Source of the DNA: Thunnus maccoyii
Taxonomy: Eukaryota; Chordata; Actinopteri; Scombriformes; Scombridae
Reading direction: 5' to 3'
Assembly: GCF_910596095.1 (NCBI RefSeq)
Contig: NC_056538.1
Span: 14,170,001-14,234,000 of the forward strand
DNA: 64,000 bases
The translations under genes were made by a program, and so were the position numbers. Of this stretch, positions 23,979 to 36,957 are shown piece by piece. Below the pieces are notes generated by a model. That model was not told where the DNA came from and did not search any database. It saw nothing but the letters and a program-made list of their open reading frames with translations. Every line of letters begins with the position of its first letter. Within the stretch, counting starts at the first letter, position 1.

Positions 23979-24553
23979 GGAATAGTTTGACATTTTTGGG
24001 AAACATTTGCTTTCTTGCTGCAAGTCAGAAGATTGATACCAGTCTAATGTCTGTGTGGTATATATGAAGCTACAGACAGCAGCTGGTTAGCTTAGCTTAG
24101 CATAAAGACTGGAAACTGGGGGAAACAACTAGCTTGGCTCTCTCCAAAGTCTAAAAATACGTCTACCAACACCTCTAACGTTCACTGAATTACACATTGT
24201 ATCTGATTTGTTTAAGCTTTAAACAGTTTAAAAATAACAAGTTGTGGTTTTACGGGGGGGTTGTGACTTGTTTTTGGCTGGGTGTAGTGATGTGTTGGAG
24301 TTTTGTTGTTAATGTCACTTTTTGTACACATTCAACAAACAAGATTTAACATGTTAAATTAAGCTTTACATGTGCTGGTAGGTAGATTTGGTTAAATTCA
24401 GAAAGAGTCAGGCTAGTTGCACAGCTTATAGATTGGAAACGGGGCTGTTTCCAATCTATAAGCTGTGCTAAGCAAACTAGCCTCATTTAGCAAACAGATA
24501 CTGTCAGCAAGAAGGCTAATTATCTTATTTCCCAAAATGTTGAGCCATTTCCT
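23979..24553. repeat. inverted-repeat MITE, copy E
   Basis: The copy begins GGAATAGTTTGACATTTTTG and has the left-arm marker TTAGCTTAGCTTAGCATAAA at 24087-24106. The palindromic centre includes ACAAGTTGTGGTTTTACGGG. The right arm (CAGGCTAGTTGC... to ...AAACTAGCCTCA) contains a perfect 22-bp hairpin described separately. The end is TTCCCAAAATGTTGAGCCAT. Confidence 0.85.
24419..24468. repeat. perfect 22-bp hairpin inside MITE copy E
   Basis: The arm at 24419-24440 (GCACAGCTTATAGATTGG then AAAC) is exactly complementary to 24447-24468, with a six-base GGGGCT loop. The right arm matches the ancestral MITE arm (TTTCCA.TCTATAAGCT). The left arm looks like an inverted duplicate of it. Confidence 0.85.
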
Positions 24554-26878
24554 TATGGTATTAGATTGGGATTACGTGCATATATGATCAGATAAAACTC
24601 TAAGATTGAGCTTCCTTTCACTCAGCAAGGGCGTAGGTTTGATTTTAACTTTGAGCAGGGACATATTTTGTCGGACGGCCAAAATAAACTGTGCGCTTGC
24701 TCTCTATCTCTCTTTTCTCTTTCATATGCACACGTACACACATAAAAAGCTTGACTCTGCAAAATGTTTACTATATTGACTATGTATTTGCTCATATAAC
24801 TTGCTTGAAACAGGACTTGTATCATTATTTTTCTTCTGATTTTAAGCAGATATTTACGTTTAATTTGATTTATAAAAAATGGAGACTAAAATGAACATTT
24901 AAGATTAACAAATGATAGATTTTCACAATTCATGTTAAAAGTAAATCACCCGTAGTTAATGTGCTACTCTGTTAAAAAACAACTATCTGCTGTAAGACAT
25001 CTTTAAATTTCATCTGAGATTCTGCAGCTCTGTTCTTACATTTTGTTGATTTTGGCAACAAATCAAGTTTCCTTCAACTAAATATTGGATTCATTACAGA
25101 ACATCTATATTAGATCAGTGAATACTGACACTTCAGTTCTTCTGTAAAAAGGACCTGATGACTTATTTCCATTTTTCGCCAACAGTAATAAAGTTGTTTG
25201 ATAAAATGACATCATGTTTGAGCAATGATCACAAATGAGCTAAAAGACATTAAAAACAACACCTTGAATTTAAATATAATATCAACTGATTAATGTTAGT
25301 TTTGTCCAGTGGAGATATTTTTAACTCCATGATGTTTGAAACATCGACTCTACTTCTGCCATGAAGTTGGGGGTTGCCAGATCATCAAGTCGGTACCCCC
25401 CATATCCACCTTTCACTCTTAATTAAAGCACTCTAAAAAACACAAACCTGGCAACTCTGCATAGATCTTACCAGTAATGTTATGTGGAGTCAACTTGAAT
25501 GACAAGATTGTTTGACATCAGTACAAATATTTTTAGGGACAATTCAGCAACACCTTGACATTGGTAGGGACATGTCCCTGCCGTCCAAACCCAAATCTAC
25601 ACCTGTCCTCACAAGAAAAAAAAATCGGAACAGACATAGAATCGGAATTCAGCTGGCAAAAATGACCTATAGTTACGTTTATGCCATCTAGCGGGCTGTA
25701 GTAATTATGACCCGGGGAAATGGCATGGCTCAGATGGGAGGTTTTTCATATTAGGAGGAGGCGGGTTAGGTGGATGGCTAGATGGATGGATGGCAAAAAG
25801 TGGACTTACCTGCAGGAGACCACTATTTGCTTCCTGTGTCCTGAGTCGGGACAGTTTTTTGTGATGTTTACTTTTTCCATGATGACGAAGGTTGCCAACT
25901 TTAAGGAGATAACTTTAACCCACACCATATTTCAAGTGATCATTTTAACACAAACCATGATCTTTCCCTAACAAAGTGGTTTTGTGCCTAAACCTAACCA
26001 GACCTTAACCACAGCGTTATCACACCATAAAACATCATTATTTTTTACAATTAGGCCTCTTGCCGATAGGGGCAGAATATTAGAAAACGCTCCTATGGGT
26101 CGTTCTGGAGTCCAGGTACAATTGACCTTTGTGGTCATTTAATATGAGGATGTGTTGCACAAATCTACTCCCAAGCAGAACAGACTTTTCAGTTTCTTTC
26201 TTATTTAAATTGCACTTTTAGACTCCAACTACCAGACAAGCCATATTTTATTCCTTACCTTATTCTTGTAAAAGCTAAAACTAAAAAATGTTTTGGTAGG
26301 ATCCTCTCACACAATTATCCTCTGGCTCATTTTCTTGAGTCTCTGAAAAAAACACTTTCCTCGGGACGTATCGCTGACAGATGTCCAGCGCATGGATGAA
26401 TTAATGAGTTTCACCCCACCTGACTGTCTGCTGCGCTCTTTGCTAGAAAGAGTCTGGCCTATCATGTGTTACCTGGCCGTGCTCTCAGTGTGAGAGGATG
26501 TTAATTGGCGGTGAGGCGCCAGTCTCTCCCCCACCCCTACTCTGGCGTCAGTCAGTGCCAGGAAAGGTGGCATAAAGCCTGGCCTCGGAGCACTCCAGAC
26601 TCTGTGGGTCCAGAGGGAACATGAAGGCATGATCCAGTGTGTGAAGGCCATCCCTAAAGTGTACACCTGGCCTGAACTTGTATACTTGAATGGAAAACCT
26701 GCCCCAAGCGCAACACAGGGAACTTTTTCTTTCGGGAAAACTTTGAATAAAAGGGTGAATTACTTTCAATTTAAAAGCCAGAGTTGCTCAAAGAAAAACT
26801 CCTGTCTCCTGCTTCAAGCCGTGCAGAGTTCCCTCCTGGCTGATTGGAGTTTACCCAACATGTGCGTGTATGTATGTA

Positions 26879-26927
<49 letters not shown>

Positions 26928-27316
26928 CTCTCCTGGCTCCTGTCTGCCGTCCGTCTGCCTCCCCTGGATTGGACTCCTGTCGCCTTCGCAGTGAAGGGCC
27001 ACTCAACCTGGGTGGATATTCTTTCCCTCACATCTGCTATGAATTTACCAGAGCCAAGCCATTCAAAGGCTCCTTTATGGAGCCGTCAGCAGTCCTGTGA
27101 CTGCTTCCTATTAAGACACATGCACACTTAGTACGCATGCACACCTTCACACACATACATACAGTTCACACAGGTTGGTACTTGTCTTTTTTTAGTCCGT
27201 CTTTCTCTTTTTCTGCCCTATTGTCGTTTTGTCACAAACACACATGCACACATACACCTCCAGTTTCTTACTAAAACCAAGAATCTGAACTTAAGTCAGC
27301 CCCAACAGCTGCAGCC

Positions 27317-27347
<31 letters not shown>

Positions 27348-27757
27348 AAGTGAATCGCCCGTGCATGGTGGAGCGGTGCAGGGGTGGTTATTGGGCCATT
27401 ACACACTTTAATCTATTTATTGCTGTCACCCCCCCCTCCTCACTAGGCATATGCACACTCCAGAGAAACATGAGCTGTGACAGCAGCAAGGCCATCGTGT
27501 AACTTTAGATAGATCTGATGTTGAGAGAAAAGAGAGAAAATTTGAAAGTGCGTTAACTGTATGTGTCGTGATCAGTGTTCAGTTCTGCTAAAAAAGATGC
27601 TTTTAGGGAAACAGAACCTGGTCTGGTTTGTCAGACTTTATTCTACATTTGTTATCTTCAGCTAATGAAGCAAGATTTTGAGAGGAATAAGAGACAAAGA
27701 TGTTCACCAGCTCTGCTTTAAAAAAAAAAAATCCTTATCAAGGACATAAAAACATCA
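24554..27757. other. gene-poor interval with TG repeat
   Basis: No coding exon is supported. The stretch at about 25640-26110 resembles a dispersed fish repeat (CCTAACC-like words and a GCTCCTATGGGTCGTTCTGG end), but I could not define its ends. A TGTA/TG microsatellite lies at 26866-26926 and a T run at 27327-27347. Confidence 0.5.
26866..26926. repeat. (TGTA)n/(TG)n microsatellite
   Basis: TGTATGTATGTATG passes into about 20 TG units. It produces spurious VCVCVC and THTHTH frames. Confidence 0.95.
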
Positions 27758-28225
27758 GGTAATACTTAAGATTACTAACTGCAATGTACAGCTTAATTAT
27801 TCCCACAGTGTACCAGTACAGGAGGTACCAATACATACATGCAGGGAACCAGGGATGAAAATATGAAATTAGGGAATAAGGGGTTAACTATCTGCATAGG
27901 AAGTTAAAAATGATTTATACTGTAGGTATTTTTAACTAATGTGTACCTATTCTAACATTATGGGGTACATTATGACCTACTGAGCAATGATTCAGCATTT
28001 GGGAGGAACTTAAAGAGAATTACCTACAGTATAAATTCTTTTTAAGTTCACACATTGTTACCCCCTTATTCCCTAACTTCACATCTTGTTCCCATGTACC
28101 GACATGTATGTAGTGGGGGGAAAAATGTATCAGTAGCCTACATACTGTACTGATACAGCATTAAATTACAATTCAATTGGGAATAATTAGGCTGTACATT
28201 ACGGGCTGTAATCTAAAGTGTTACC
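27758..28225. mobile_element. foldback MITE with GGTAAYACTT ends
   Basis: The left end is GGTAATACTTAAGATTAC. The complement of the right end is GGTAACACTTTAGATTAC. The arms continue in register: AATGTACAGCTTAATTATTC on the left and AATGTACAGCCTAATTATTC on the right. Inner words such as AGGGAATAAGGGG and CCCCTTATTCCCT also mirror, so nearly the whole 468 bp folds back. No protein is encoded. Confidence 0.8.
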
Positions 28226-28274
28226 AAACAAAATGTTTTAAAATCATTTTGAATATTTTGATCATCATTTTGAA

Positions 28275-28345
28275 CTTTGGACAGACTGGCTGTTTCCCTC
28301 GTTTCCAAACTTTATGCTAACCTAATCGGCTGCTGGGTGAAACCT
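28275..28345. repeat. inverted-repeat MITE, fragment F
   Basis: Only a right-arm remnant is present: CTTTGGACAGACTGGCTG, then TTTCCAAACTTTATGCTAAC and CGGCTGCTGG, all family words. Confidence 0.65.
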
Positions 28346-31004
28346 CATGTTTAGTGTAATTCAAAATAAAACATTTTGTAAAAAGACACATTTTCTAAGC
28401 ATAAATAAGACTCAGACAGAGAGGGTAAAACTGAATTAAAGGTAGATCTGTGTCAGGTGCATGTGTTGTTAGAGAACTCATTATAATTTAGGAATATATT
28501 TTTTAAAAATCACTCCATGTACCTACTCAAAACAGTAGGAGGAATTTAATTGGCTTTCTATCATCCACTGCTAAGCTTTACAAAGAACTCTGAGATATGT
28601 ATAAGCCTATTCAACATCTTGGATCAGTGGCTTGACTGAACGGTAAGATGAAGCCTCAGTATGAATCATGAAAGGCCTCAGCCCACTTATTACGTCTACA
28701 AGTTTGACTGCCTTTCATCTTCCCCGTAGCGAGCTCATCCAATTGTTGTTGCTGCCATATCTGGATCCCCGAGTTCAAAGAAATCCCTGGGTGATTCTGA
28801 GATTATTCTCTCTGGTAGTTTCTCAGTTTGCCTTTAACATTTTTTTTTTTTTTTCAGATTTGTGCATTCATGTAAATCTTAAATTAATATATTATTGATA
28901 AAGAAGGGATACCCTACATTTACCTGTTTGATGAGAAGCCATCCGGAGCATATAAGCACTGCAAGCGGGTCAAGTGTGCGTCTTGGCACTGACGTGTGCG
29001 GTTGCAGTCGTAGCAGAAGAGGATGTATGACTGATATGTAAATGCTGCTGTTTGGAGTCTGGTCTACAGGAAGACTCAGACTGTTTCAGGCGAGTGCAGG
29101 ATCCCCTTTGGGATGAGAGCTCTGTGCTCCCACGAGAAAAGCCATCCTCTGAACTCCTCTGTTTCTGCACTCACTCGCTTTTCCTCCCCTCTTATTTTGG
29201 TTATATCATCAAAGGGAGAGGACGCACATCAGTGGAGAAAATTGGGGTAGAAGGCTCTGTTTTGTGTATAATGCATTAATAATCATTTGTACTTGCACTT
29301 AAAGCAGCAGGGAGAGAGAAATTTAGGGCATGTCGCCGCTGCGGTCATAAAAGTTGATTTTGGCACTCAGTTTTCAGGTCACCTTTATGCTCTCTGAATG
29401 ATTATGTTACTTCTCTTTCCCCTCTCTGTTCTGGCAGACTGTCAGGATTTTTCTGTCTCTTTCCCCCTTGTCCTCGTTTTCCCCGTGCGCGTTCCTGCAG
29501 CTGCCAGTGTGATAGACTATTGACTGAGCTCATTCTGAAGTGTGCCACGATATGACATAAATTGAGTTCACGCTTGCAGCTCAAAATTCCCTTCATGCAC
29601 CGCAACACCAACTCCAGCAGGAGAGCCTGACTCACTGTGTCATGTTGTGTGACGGCACTGGTGGGACAGATGTCAAAAATGCAGGAAGTAGGTTTTAGTA
29701 TAACCTCATCTCAGGCTGAGGACCCGTTCAAAATGTAGAATGATATTTACAAAGATTTGTTCTCTGGAGTCATCCGGGATGAAAGGTAAAGATGGGTGAC
29801 AAACTGATGGAAAGAGCAACTTAAGAGTGTCGCAGTAGAGTCTCTGCCACTCTGTTGGAGCGATGAACACAATTCTTCCGGGAGATATTCCTTTATTTGG
29901 TGTTTTCATGGCGGTGATGGAGAACGCTGTCTAACATGCCGCACTAAAATCTCTGAGGTTCAACTGGGCTGAAATCTGGTGATTGTGACAAAGAACAGTG
30001 GCAGATAAACAGCCAACTTTCAGCAAAAAATATTTAGACAAATAGTTTTCACTTATTTGTTTGCATCAAACTTTGGTTTGGTTTTTCACAAATCTGCTAA
30101 AGACAAGACTCGTCCCCAATAAATATAACCTTGTAACATCTAGTACTGGCTCAATGTGAAGAGGGAGGCAAACTGAAGGTACTAACTAATAAACATACTA
30201 GATGACTAACACAAATACTATGATCCACTTAATTTAATGACACAATTTCCCCTTGAATTCACACACAGTTTATTCACCTGGCTGTGGCCTATTTGACCAT
30301 ATCAGGCTTGTTTCTCACATATTTCACAACACAAATAGGTTTCTCTCTGACAGAAATGATTACTGAATTTAAACGATTGCTGAAGTAGGCCACTGTTTAC
30401 CATGTGTCATAGGGCAACACAGACCATACATTTGCCAATATGTCTTTTTTTTTGTCAAATGAGTATAAACATAAGCTGCTGTAACATTTTTAGCCCTCAA
30501 TAAGAAACATAACATTTATAAATTAAACTTTCCTTTTGAATAATTGAAAGAAATTAAGACAAAACACTGAAAACATACAAGCCTGTGTTTCCACCGTGCC
30601 ACCCAGTTAACAACACAGAAAAAACTGGCCCATTAAGTTAAGTTGAAGTTAACTACTGACCTCATCAAACCATTCAGCGACCCCACATAACCTGTATGGA
30701 AGCATCTGCATTTGTTATGTTTCTCCACTCATTTTTAGGTTTTTTCTAAAGGTATGTAGAGGTTGAAAAACACTGAAATTCAATAAACTGTGTGTCAGCT
30801 AGGGCAAGAAATATATTTTTTTAAAAATAAATTAAAAAAAAACAAGAAACAGTTCATTCACTGAGGGGAATTTTCTTGGATGCATAAACAGGAAATATTT
30901 TCAACGGTCAACTCTAAGACTTTCGACATTTTGGTCCATTGATCCAATCAGTCAAGAAGACATTACTCAAAACTCAGCTTTTTATAACTCAGCTGCTTTT
31001 AATG
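28346..31004. other. gene-poor interval
   Basis: No recognisable gene, RNA or complete repeat. Open frames in 29052-29909 have no domain and no splice support. Confidence 0.5.
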
Positions 31005-31115
31005 TTTCCTGTGCTACCTTGTGTTTTTAGTGTGTTTTTAATTATCTAAGATCTTTTTTTAACTTGTTGTGTAAAGCGACTTTGAAGATACTCAAAGACT
31101 ATTAATAACATGTAT
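31005..31115 (+). repeat. LINE 3' tail remnant
   Basis: The sequence TTGTGTAAAGCGACTTTGAA followed by a TATTATTATT tail resembles the 3' end of fish L2/Rex-type LINEs, which normally reads TGTAAAGCGACTTTGAGT and ends in a short repeat. No reverse transcriptase coding remains. Confidence 0.45.
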
Positions 31116-32180
31116 TATTATTCTTATAATTCAAAAAGGGACATAGGGAATGTAGAATATGAAATAAACAAGGAAAGATGTTACATTAAACTAGCTTTAT
31201 GAATGCTTGAAACACTATAGAGGATGTCATTAGATTAGATTAAAGATTAGTATTAGTGTATTTGTTCACCACTGTATGAGCACTACTAAAAGGACAAAGG
31301 GAGCATAAAATAAACCACTATCAGATGATTCACCTCTCCTGTAACATGGTCACAGTGATGTCAGATTGGACTTGCAGCACATCATGTCTGCTGGAATGAG
31401 AGTGTGAAACACACTTGTTCCTTCCTTGCCAGATGCCCTCTGCACCGACTTGGACCTGAGGTAAATATTTGCTGGGTGGGTTGCTCCGCTCTGCTCCCGT
31501 GCACACACCCAGCATGTGGATGGCTCTGTCATACACTCCTGCTGTCAGTTTGCACAGGGTTCAAAGATTAGTCTGAGCACGGCCAGTGTTTGCTTGTTAA
31601 AGAGCGAAGAGAGCACCTGCTGCTGCTCCCGCTTTGACCTGTTGAGTCAGACTTTGTGATATAAAAGCGGAGACCACTAAGGGTGCTTTTTAAAAAATAA
31701 ATCTCTATTATTTCTGAATGGATATTAATTTATCCAGACAAGTAAAATCAATGACACATGTCCTGAATTGACCTTGTGTTGCTCAGTAATTTGTCCTGTC
31801 AAACCACATCCATTTGCAACAGCAACAAGTTAAACACACACACAGTGAATTATTTACAAGTATTACTTAAACCACTGAAACATGCTGAGAGACAGCTTTG
31901 GTCTGGGCTGTTTAAAGAAAATCATCATCCTGAGATTATGTTTCTGTGTTACAGGTACAAAGGAGATCATTTGCACTGAGCCACCACATGATGTTTAATA
32001 GGAATTAGTTTATAATGTCTCGTCTTTTGAGACCCTCCACATGTCCGAGGGAAAGCTTTGCCTAGAGTGAAGACCTCCAACCTGACCTGTTTATTAGAGG
32101 CTGCACTTCCATCAGAACAAGCTTTAGTGAGAGAAGACTGGCCAATTTGCGTATCATGAAAATGATATGATTTTATTAGT
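31116..32180. other. gene-poor interval
   Basis: Nothing coding is supported. Short open frames at 31330-31536 and 31776-31979 have no domain. Confidence 0.5.
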
Positions 32181-32855
32181 TTAAAGAGGACATATTATGC
32201 ACATTTGCAGGTCTATGTTTTTATTCTAGGGCTCTACTGGAATATCTTTGCATGAATTAAAGTTTAAAAACTCCTGATTCATCTTATACTGACCCTTTAC
32301 ACAGCCGCTCAGTTCAGCCTCTGTCTGAAACAGGCTGTTTTAGTTCCTGTCTCTGCCCCCCCTCCCAATGAGCCCACTCTATTCTGATTGGCCAGCTCCT
32401 GGAAGCCGCCCCTCAGCAGACATCCGCCAGCTCCTGCAGTTACGTCAACAAGTCATGAAACAAACTATAACAGTAGGATTTCACTACTTTTTCCTCATTC
32501 TTTACTTGAAATGTCAGCTTCTGAAATACATCCGTACATGTTCGAGCCAGAATCCGATCCGAAATATGTGAGTGGACAATGCAAACAACACATGGAACAA
32601 CCTCAGCTTAAACCTTAGCAACCAAGAACAGACCTGCGCAATGAGCTGACATCAGCTTGTCAGCAAGGTAGAAAAAAACATTGCAAATGAAGCGTTAAGA
32701 GCAGGTTGAAGCCCTGGTTTTTGACTTATAGGGAGCATTTTACATTACATTCACCTCAAGTTTTGGAACTATGACCATGTTTAACAAAGATATCCAACAT
32801 CATAACAGAAGATAAATAACAGAAAATCACAAAAAGCATGATATGTCCCCTTTAA
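32181..32855. mobile_element. non-autonomous element with TTAAAGRGGACATAT ends
   Basis: The left end TTAAAGAGGACATATTATGC and the complement of the right end, TTAAAGGGGACATATCATGC, match at 18 of 20 positions. The 675-bp interior (ATTCTGATTGGCCAGCTCCT, TCTGTCTGAAACAGGCTGTT) corresponds to a dispersed family I recognise from percomorph genomes. No transposase is present. The superfamily is uncertain; the terminal TTAA is suggestive only. Confidence 0.75.
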
Positions 32856-33774
32856 CGAGACATAAAGGCAGAAATTTTTCATCATCGTGAATAAGTGTGT
32901 TGTGTCTGAGCCTCAGCTTGATAAGCATCCCATTGGGTTATGTCTGACCAGACATATGAATAAAGTTGTGAACTCACACCTGGTCCAGTTTGGAAGTAAC
33001 AGATTATTTCTGCTCGAGAAGAGATGATAAAAAGGTTACAAGAAAAGGCAGAAAGCAAATATGAGATTTGTTGTCAGCTAAGCCCTGAATTAACTGTCCA
33101 TTCACTGTATACAAACAGTCGACACTACTGGACAAAACTGGAGCATAATTCAAATTATCTTAGTTAACTATTCTTAGTCACAGTTATGTTACATACTTAC
33201 ATGAAAATGTTGGAACGTGACCATGTTTAGTAATTTTACTCGTGCTGACGGAATTGTACTGTATATGGATTTTTGTATGGTTTTATTTGATCATGTTAAG
33301 TTATTTTATGTTTATGTTGTGATGTTTAAATCCATAAATATAATTAAATAATTAAGAGAGCAGGGTTATCAGAGCAGGTCAGTGTTTTGCTCTTTGACAG
33401 AAGTCAAACTGGCTGCTGCTGGAGTCCGAACCCGTGACCTGACACTAAAATGATGACAGCAGACCAGACTTGTTCTTTCTCTACATTAATACAGTCACAA
33501 ATTCAAAATACTGTATCAAACATGTGCGATAAACACATACAGCTGGTATCCAACTGTTCCAGTTACATTTTTCACGCTTCACATCACAAATTTAACCAAC
33601 ATGTGAGAAACAAGTGTGAGAACAGTGCTGTAGTCTTCAGTCGTTCGAGGTCAAAAGTTCATCTAACCTGACACAAGAACACACAACCTTTATACTGTGG
33701 AAAGAAAAGCAACACAAAATTACTGACAATACAAATTTTTACATGAAGCAGGGCCATAAATAAGATACAGACAA
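32856..33774. other. intergenic DNA
   Basis: No gene or defined repeat is supported. The word GGAGTCCGAACCC near 33421 resembles an antisense tRNA B box but no tRNA fold is present. Confidence 0.5.
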
Positions 33775-33776
33775 TA

Positions 33777-35320
33777 CAGTGCATTCAGAAAGTATTCAGA
33801 CCCCTTAATTTTGTTATGTTGCAGCCTTAAGCTAAAATCATTTCTATTCATTTTCCCCCTCAAGCTACACTCAAAACCCCATAATGACAAAGTGAGAACA
33901 GAATTTCAGAAATTAACTAAATTTATTAAAACTGAAATATCACATTGACATAAGTATTCAGACCCTTTACTCAGTACTTAGTTGAAGCACCTTTGGCAGT
34001 GATTACAGCCTCGAGTCTTCTTGGCTATGACGCAACAAGCTTTTGACACCTGGATTTGGGGATTTTCTGCCATTCTTCTCTGTAGATCCTCTCAAGCTCT
34101 GTCAGGTTGGATGGGGACTGTTGGAGGACAGCCATATTTAGGTCTCCCCAGAGATGTTGGATTGGGTTCAAGTCAGGGCTCTGGCTGGGCCACTCAAGGA
34201 CATTCAGAGTTGTCTCTAAGCCAATCCTGCGTTGTCTTGGCTGTGTGCTTTGGGTCATTGTCCTGTTGGAAGGTGAATCTTCGGCCCAATCTGAGGCCCT
34301 GAACGCCTGAGCGCTCTGGACCAGGTTTTCATTAAGGATATCTTGGAACTTCGCTTCGTTCAGCTTTCCCTCAACTCTGACCAGTCCCCCAGTCAGCTTC
34401 TAAGCTGGGATGGTATTGGGCAGTTGATGAGCGGTGCCTGGTTTCCTCCAGACATGACGTTTAGAATTGAGGGCAAACAGTTCAATCTTACTTTCATAGA
34501 CCAGAAAATCTTTTTTCCCCCTCACAGTCTGAGAGTCCTTTGGGTGCTTTTTTGCAAACTCTGAGCAGGCTTTCCTGGGTCTTCCACTGAGGAGAGGCCT
34601 CCTACTGGCCACTCTGCCATAAAGCCCAGATCGGTGGAGTGTGGAAGTGATGGTTGTCCTCCTGGAAGTTTCTCCCATCTCCACACAGGGTCTCTGGAGC
34701 TCAGCCAGAGTGACCACTGGGTTCTTGGTCACCTCTCTTACCGAGGCCCTTCTCTCCCAAATGCTCAGTTTGGTCGGGTGGCCAGCTCTAGAAAGAGTCC
34801 TGGTTATTCCAAACTTCTTCCATTTAAGAGTTATGAAGGCCGCTGTGCTCTTGGGAACCTCCAATGCAGCAAAATGCTTTGTAGCCTTCCCTTCCCCAGA
34901 TCTGTGCCTCGATAAAATCCTATCTCTGAGCTCTGCAGGTAGTTCCTTCAACCTCATGGCTTGGTTTTTCTGATATGCATTGTCAGCCATGAGACCTTTT
35001 ATAGACCGGTGTGTCTGCCTTTCCAAATCATGTCCAATCAATTGAATTTACCACAGGTGAACTCCAATCAAGGTGTAGAAACATCTCAAAGATAATCAAG
35101 AGGAATGGGAGGCACCTGAGCTAAATTTCAAGTGTCATAGCAAAGGGTCTGATTAAAAACGGGTCTGAATGTGCAAAAATTTCTAAAATTCTGTTTTCAC
35201 TTTGTCATTATAGGTGTAGATTGATGAGGGGGAAAATGAATTTAAACGATTTTAGCAAAAGACTGCAACATAACAAAATGTGAAAAAGGTAAGGCGTCTG
35301 AATGCTTTCTTAATGCACAG
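33777..35320 (-). mobile_element. Tc1/mariner-family transposon, inactive full-length copy
   Basis: The element is 1544 bp with TA at both outer edges (33775-33776 and 35321-35322). Terminal repeats are CAGTGCATTCAGAAAGTATT on the left and, as complement, CTGTGCATTAAGAAAGCATT on the right; an inner inverted repeat follows. The transposase lies on the - strand and is broken. This is one of the most abundant transposon groups of fish genomes and this copy has no role in the neighbouring genes. Confidence 0.93.
34025..35041 (-). pseudogene. Tc1-type transposase, frameshifted
   Basis: The amino part (35041-34400) keeps the paired-like HTH region (LRDRILSRHRSGEGK) and RHVWRKPGTAH. The carboxy part (34258-34025) keeps [14 protein letters not shown] in a different frame. 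The middle, including the second catalytic Asp region (DNDPKH), is readable only out of frame near 34240-34260. The first catalytic Asp of the WSDE-type motif is replaced (VYES) and the third acid is Gln (NPIQHLW instead of NPIEHLW). The copy therefore cannot encode an active enzyme. Confidence 0.9.
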
Positions 35321-36930
35321 TATATCTAACTATGCCTGCACTATCATTTGTGCTACGTGTTCGTGCTACATGTCAGCATATACAGTCATCGATTGCCTTG
35401 ACCTGAACAGGGAGTGAAAGTTGGGTGATTAATGCGTGTCTCAGCTATGTTTCACTGCGTAGGATGCACCGTGTGAGGAATGAACAATCACATGTTTCAT
35501 GAGTTTGGAAAGACCCTGATAGATCCACCGAATGTCCAAAAGTTAATCTATCATGCCTGAATTGTATTTTGTTCCAGTTTTACCACAAATTCTTGAATGC
35601 TAAAGACACTTAAGAGTAAAGTGATACACTTCTCGGAGTTCATTAGATGTTCATTCAAATCACGCAGAGTTCATTTTAGGATATAGCACTGTTCAGTTGG
35701 TTTTGGCTCCATTTTCCTAAAAGAGTCAGCAGTTCTTCTAACAGAAATAACAACAAAACAGACAGAAAGCGGTGATATCTCTCCAACAATCTGCCATTAA
35801 CTTCTTTTCTTCAGGGTCAAGATCATGGACGCGCAAACCTCTTTCTTCTTTTAGGACTCCAAATGCTGCGGTTACAAAGTTTTAAGGGATGGATGGACAG
35901 AAACGTCAAACAGCATTCTTATCTCTAAATTACTTTTTAATAGGGGGATGATTTAAAATGTAATGACGCAAAACGTAGCATTCCAAAGTGAAACATCATT
36001 TTAGCTTCATTATAGCTGAATGCAGCTGCCACCGTGCTCGCCACTGTCACTAATCAAGTGCAACGTTTCCACTGACTTTTAATGTCTCTGACCTCTTCTC
36101 TGATCCATCTTAGCCTCTTACACCTGTTGCCAAATTACAGATGGCTCGCTGGCTGTCAGCAGGTCACTAGACATTTCAGAAGATCCTGCTTGCACTCTCC
36201 TCTGCTCCGGACATCACAGACGCACGCTTCATTTTGGCTGTTTAACCATGGAACTGTGTGGTTTTCCATAATTTACCTTAAAGGGCAAATTTCCTTGTAA
36301 GGAGCTCCTTGTGAAACTGGCTTGAAATCATTATTTTGGTCCATAAACAACCTTATAAACCACATTCAATGGCAGTCTAGACACTGTAATGGCCTTGCAT
36401 AAATATGTGGTGTTTCTGGGGTGTACAGCTTTCTACTGGCCAAGCTGGAGTTGTTCATTCTTCAAATTTGGTCAGGTCAATGAAATAACGATGTTGTGAC
36501 GTGAGCAACATCTTGAAAAATGTCCATAACCACTTAATGTTGCACTTTATAATGACAATATATTGTAATACTGGATCAGTTGTGTGATTAAGCCCAACGG
36601 CAGCCAACTTCCGCCTTTTCCGCAAAAGATTTGCACAGAAGTAACTCATCCCTCTCTGTGAATAATGAACCCATTTGTGACAGTTTTGGCTTCATCGCAT
36701 CACATTTCCAGCCGATTCTGCTTTTCTTTGATGATTCAAATGTTCTGAGAAAGAGTCGACACCAGAGAGCAAGAGATCCGTTTGATATTTTATTAAAAAG
36801 TAAAGAAGACACCAGTCAGTGGTCACGGCTAGCCCGTTTTCCTCCCCATTCGCCTATCACAAGGTTTACATATGGCAGTGATGTCTGTCTGACCTGGGGA
36901 CACTCGTAAGCTCAACACAAAATAAAACAG
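35321..36930. other. intergenic DNA between Tc1 copy and baz1b
   Basis: No gene is supported. Short open frames on both strands (36082-36300, 36631-36909) have no domain. The stretch ends near the inferred 3' end of baz1b. Confidence 0.5.
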
Positions 36931-36957
36931 GGAGAACTACGGTCTTCGTTCATAGCC

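Noticed and set aside
34400..35041. Tc1 open frame as a functional host gene
   Set aside because: Frameshifted, catalytic residues replaced, and flanked by the transposon's own terminal repeats and TA duplications.
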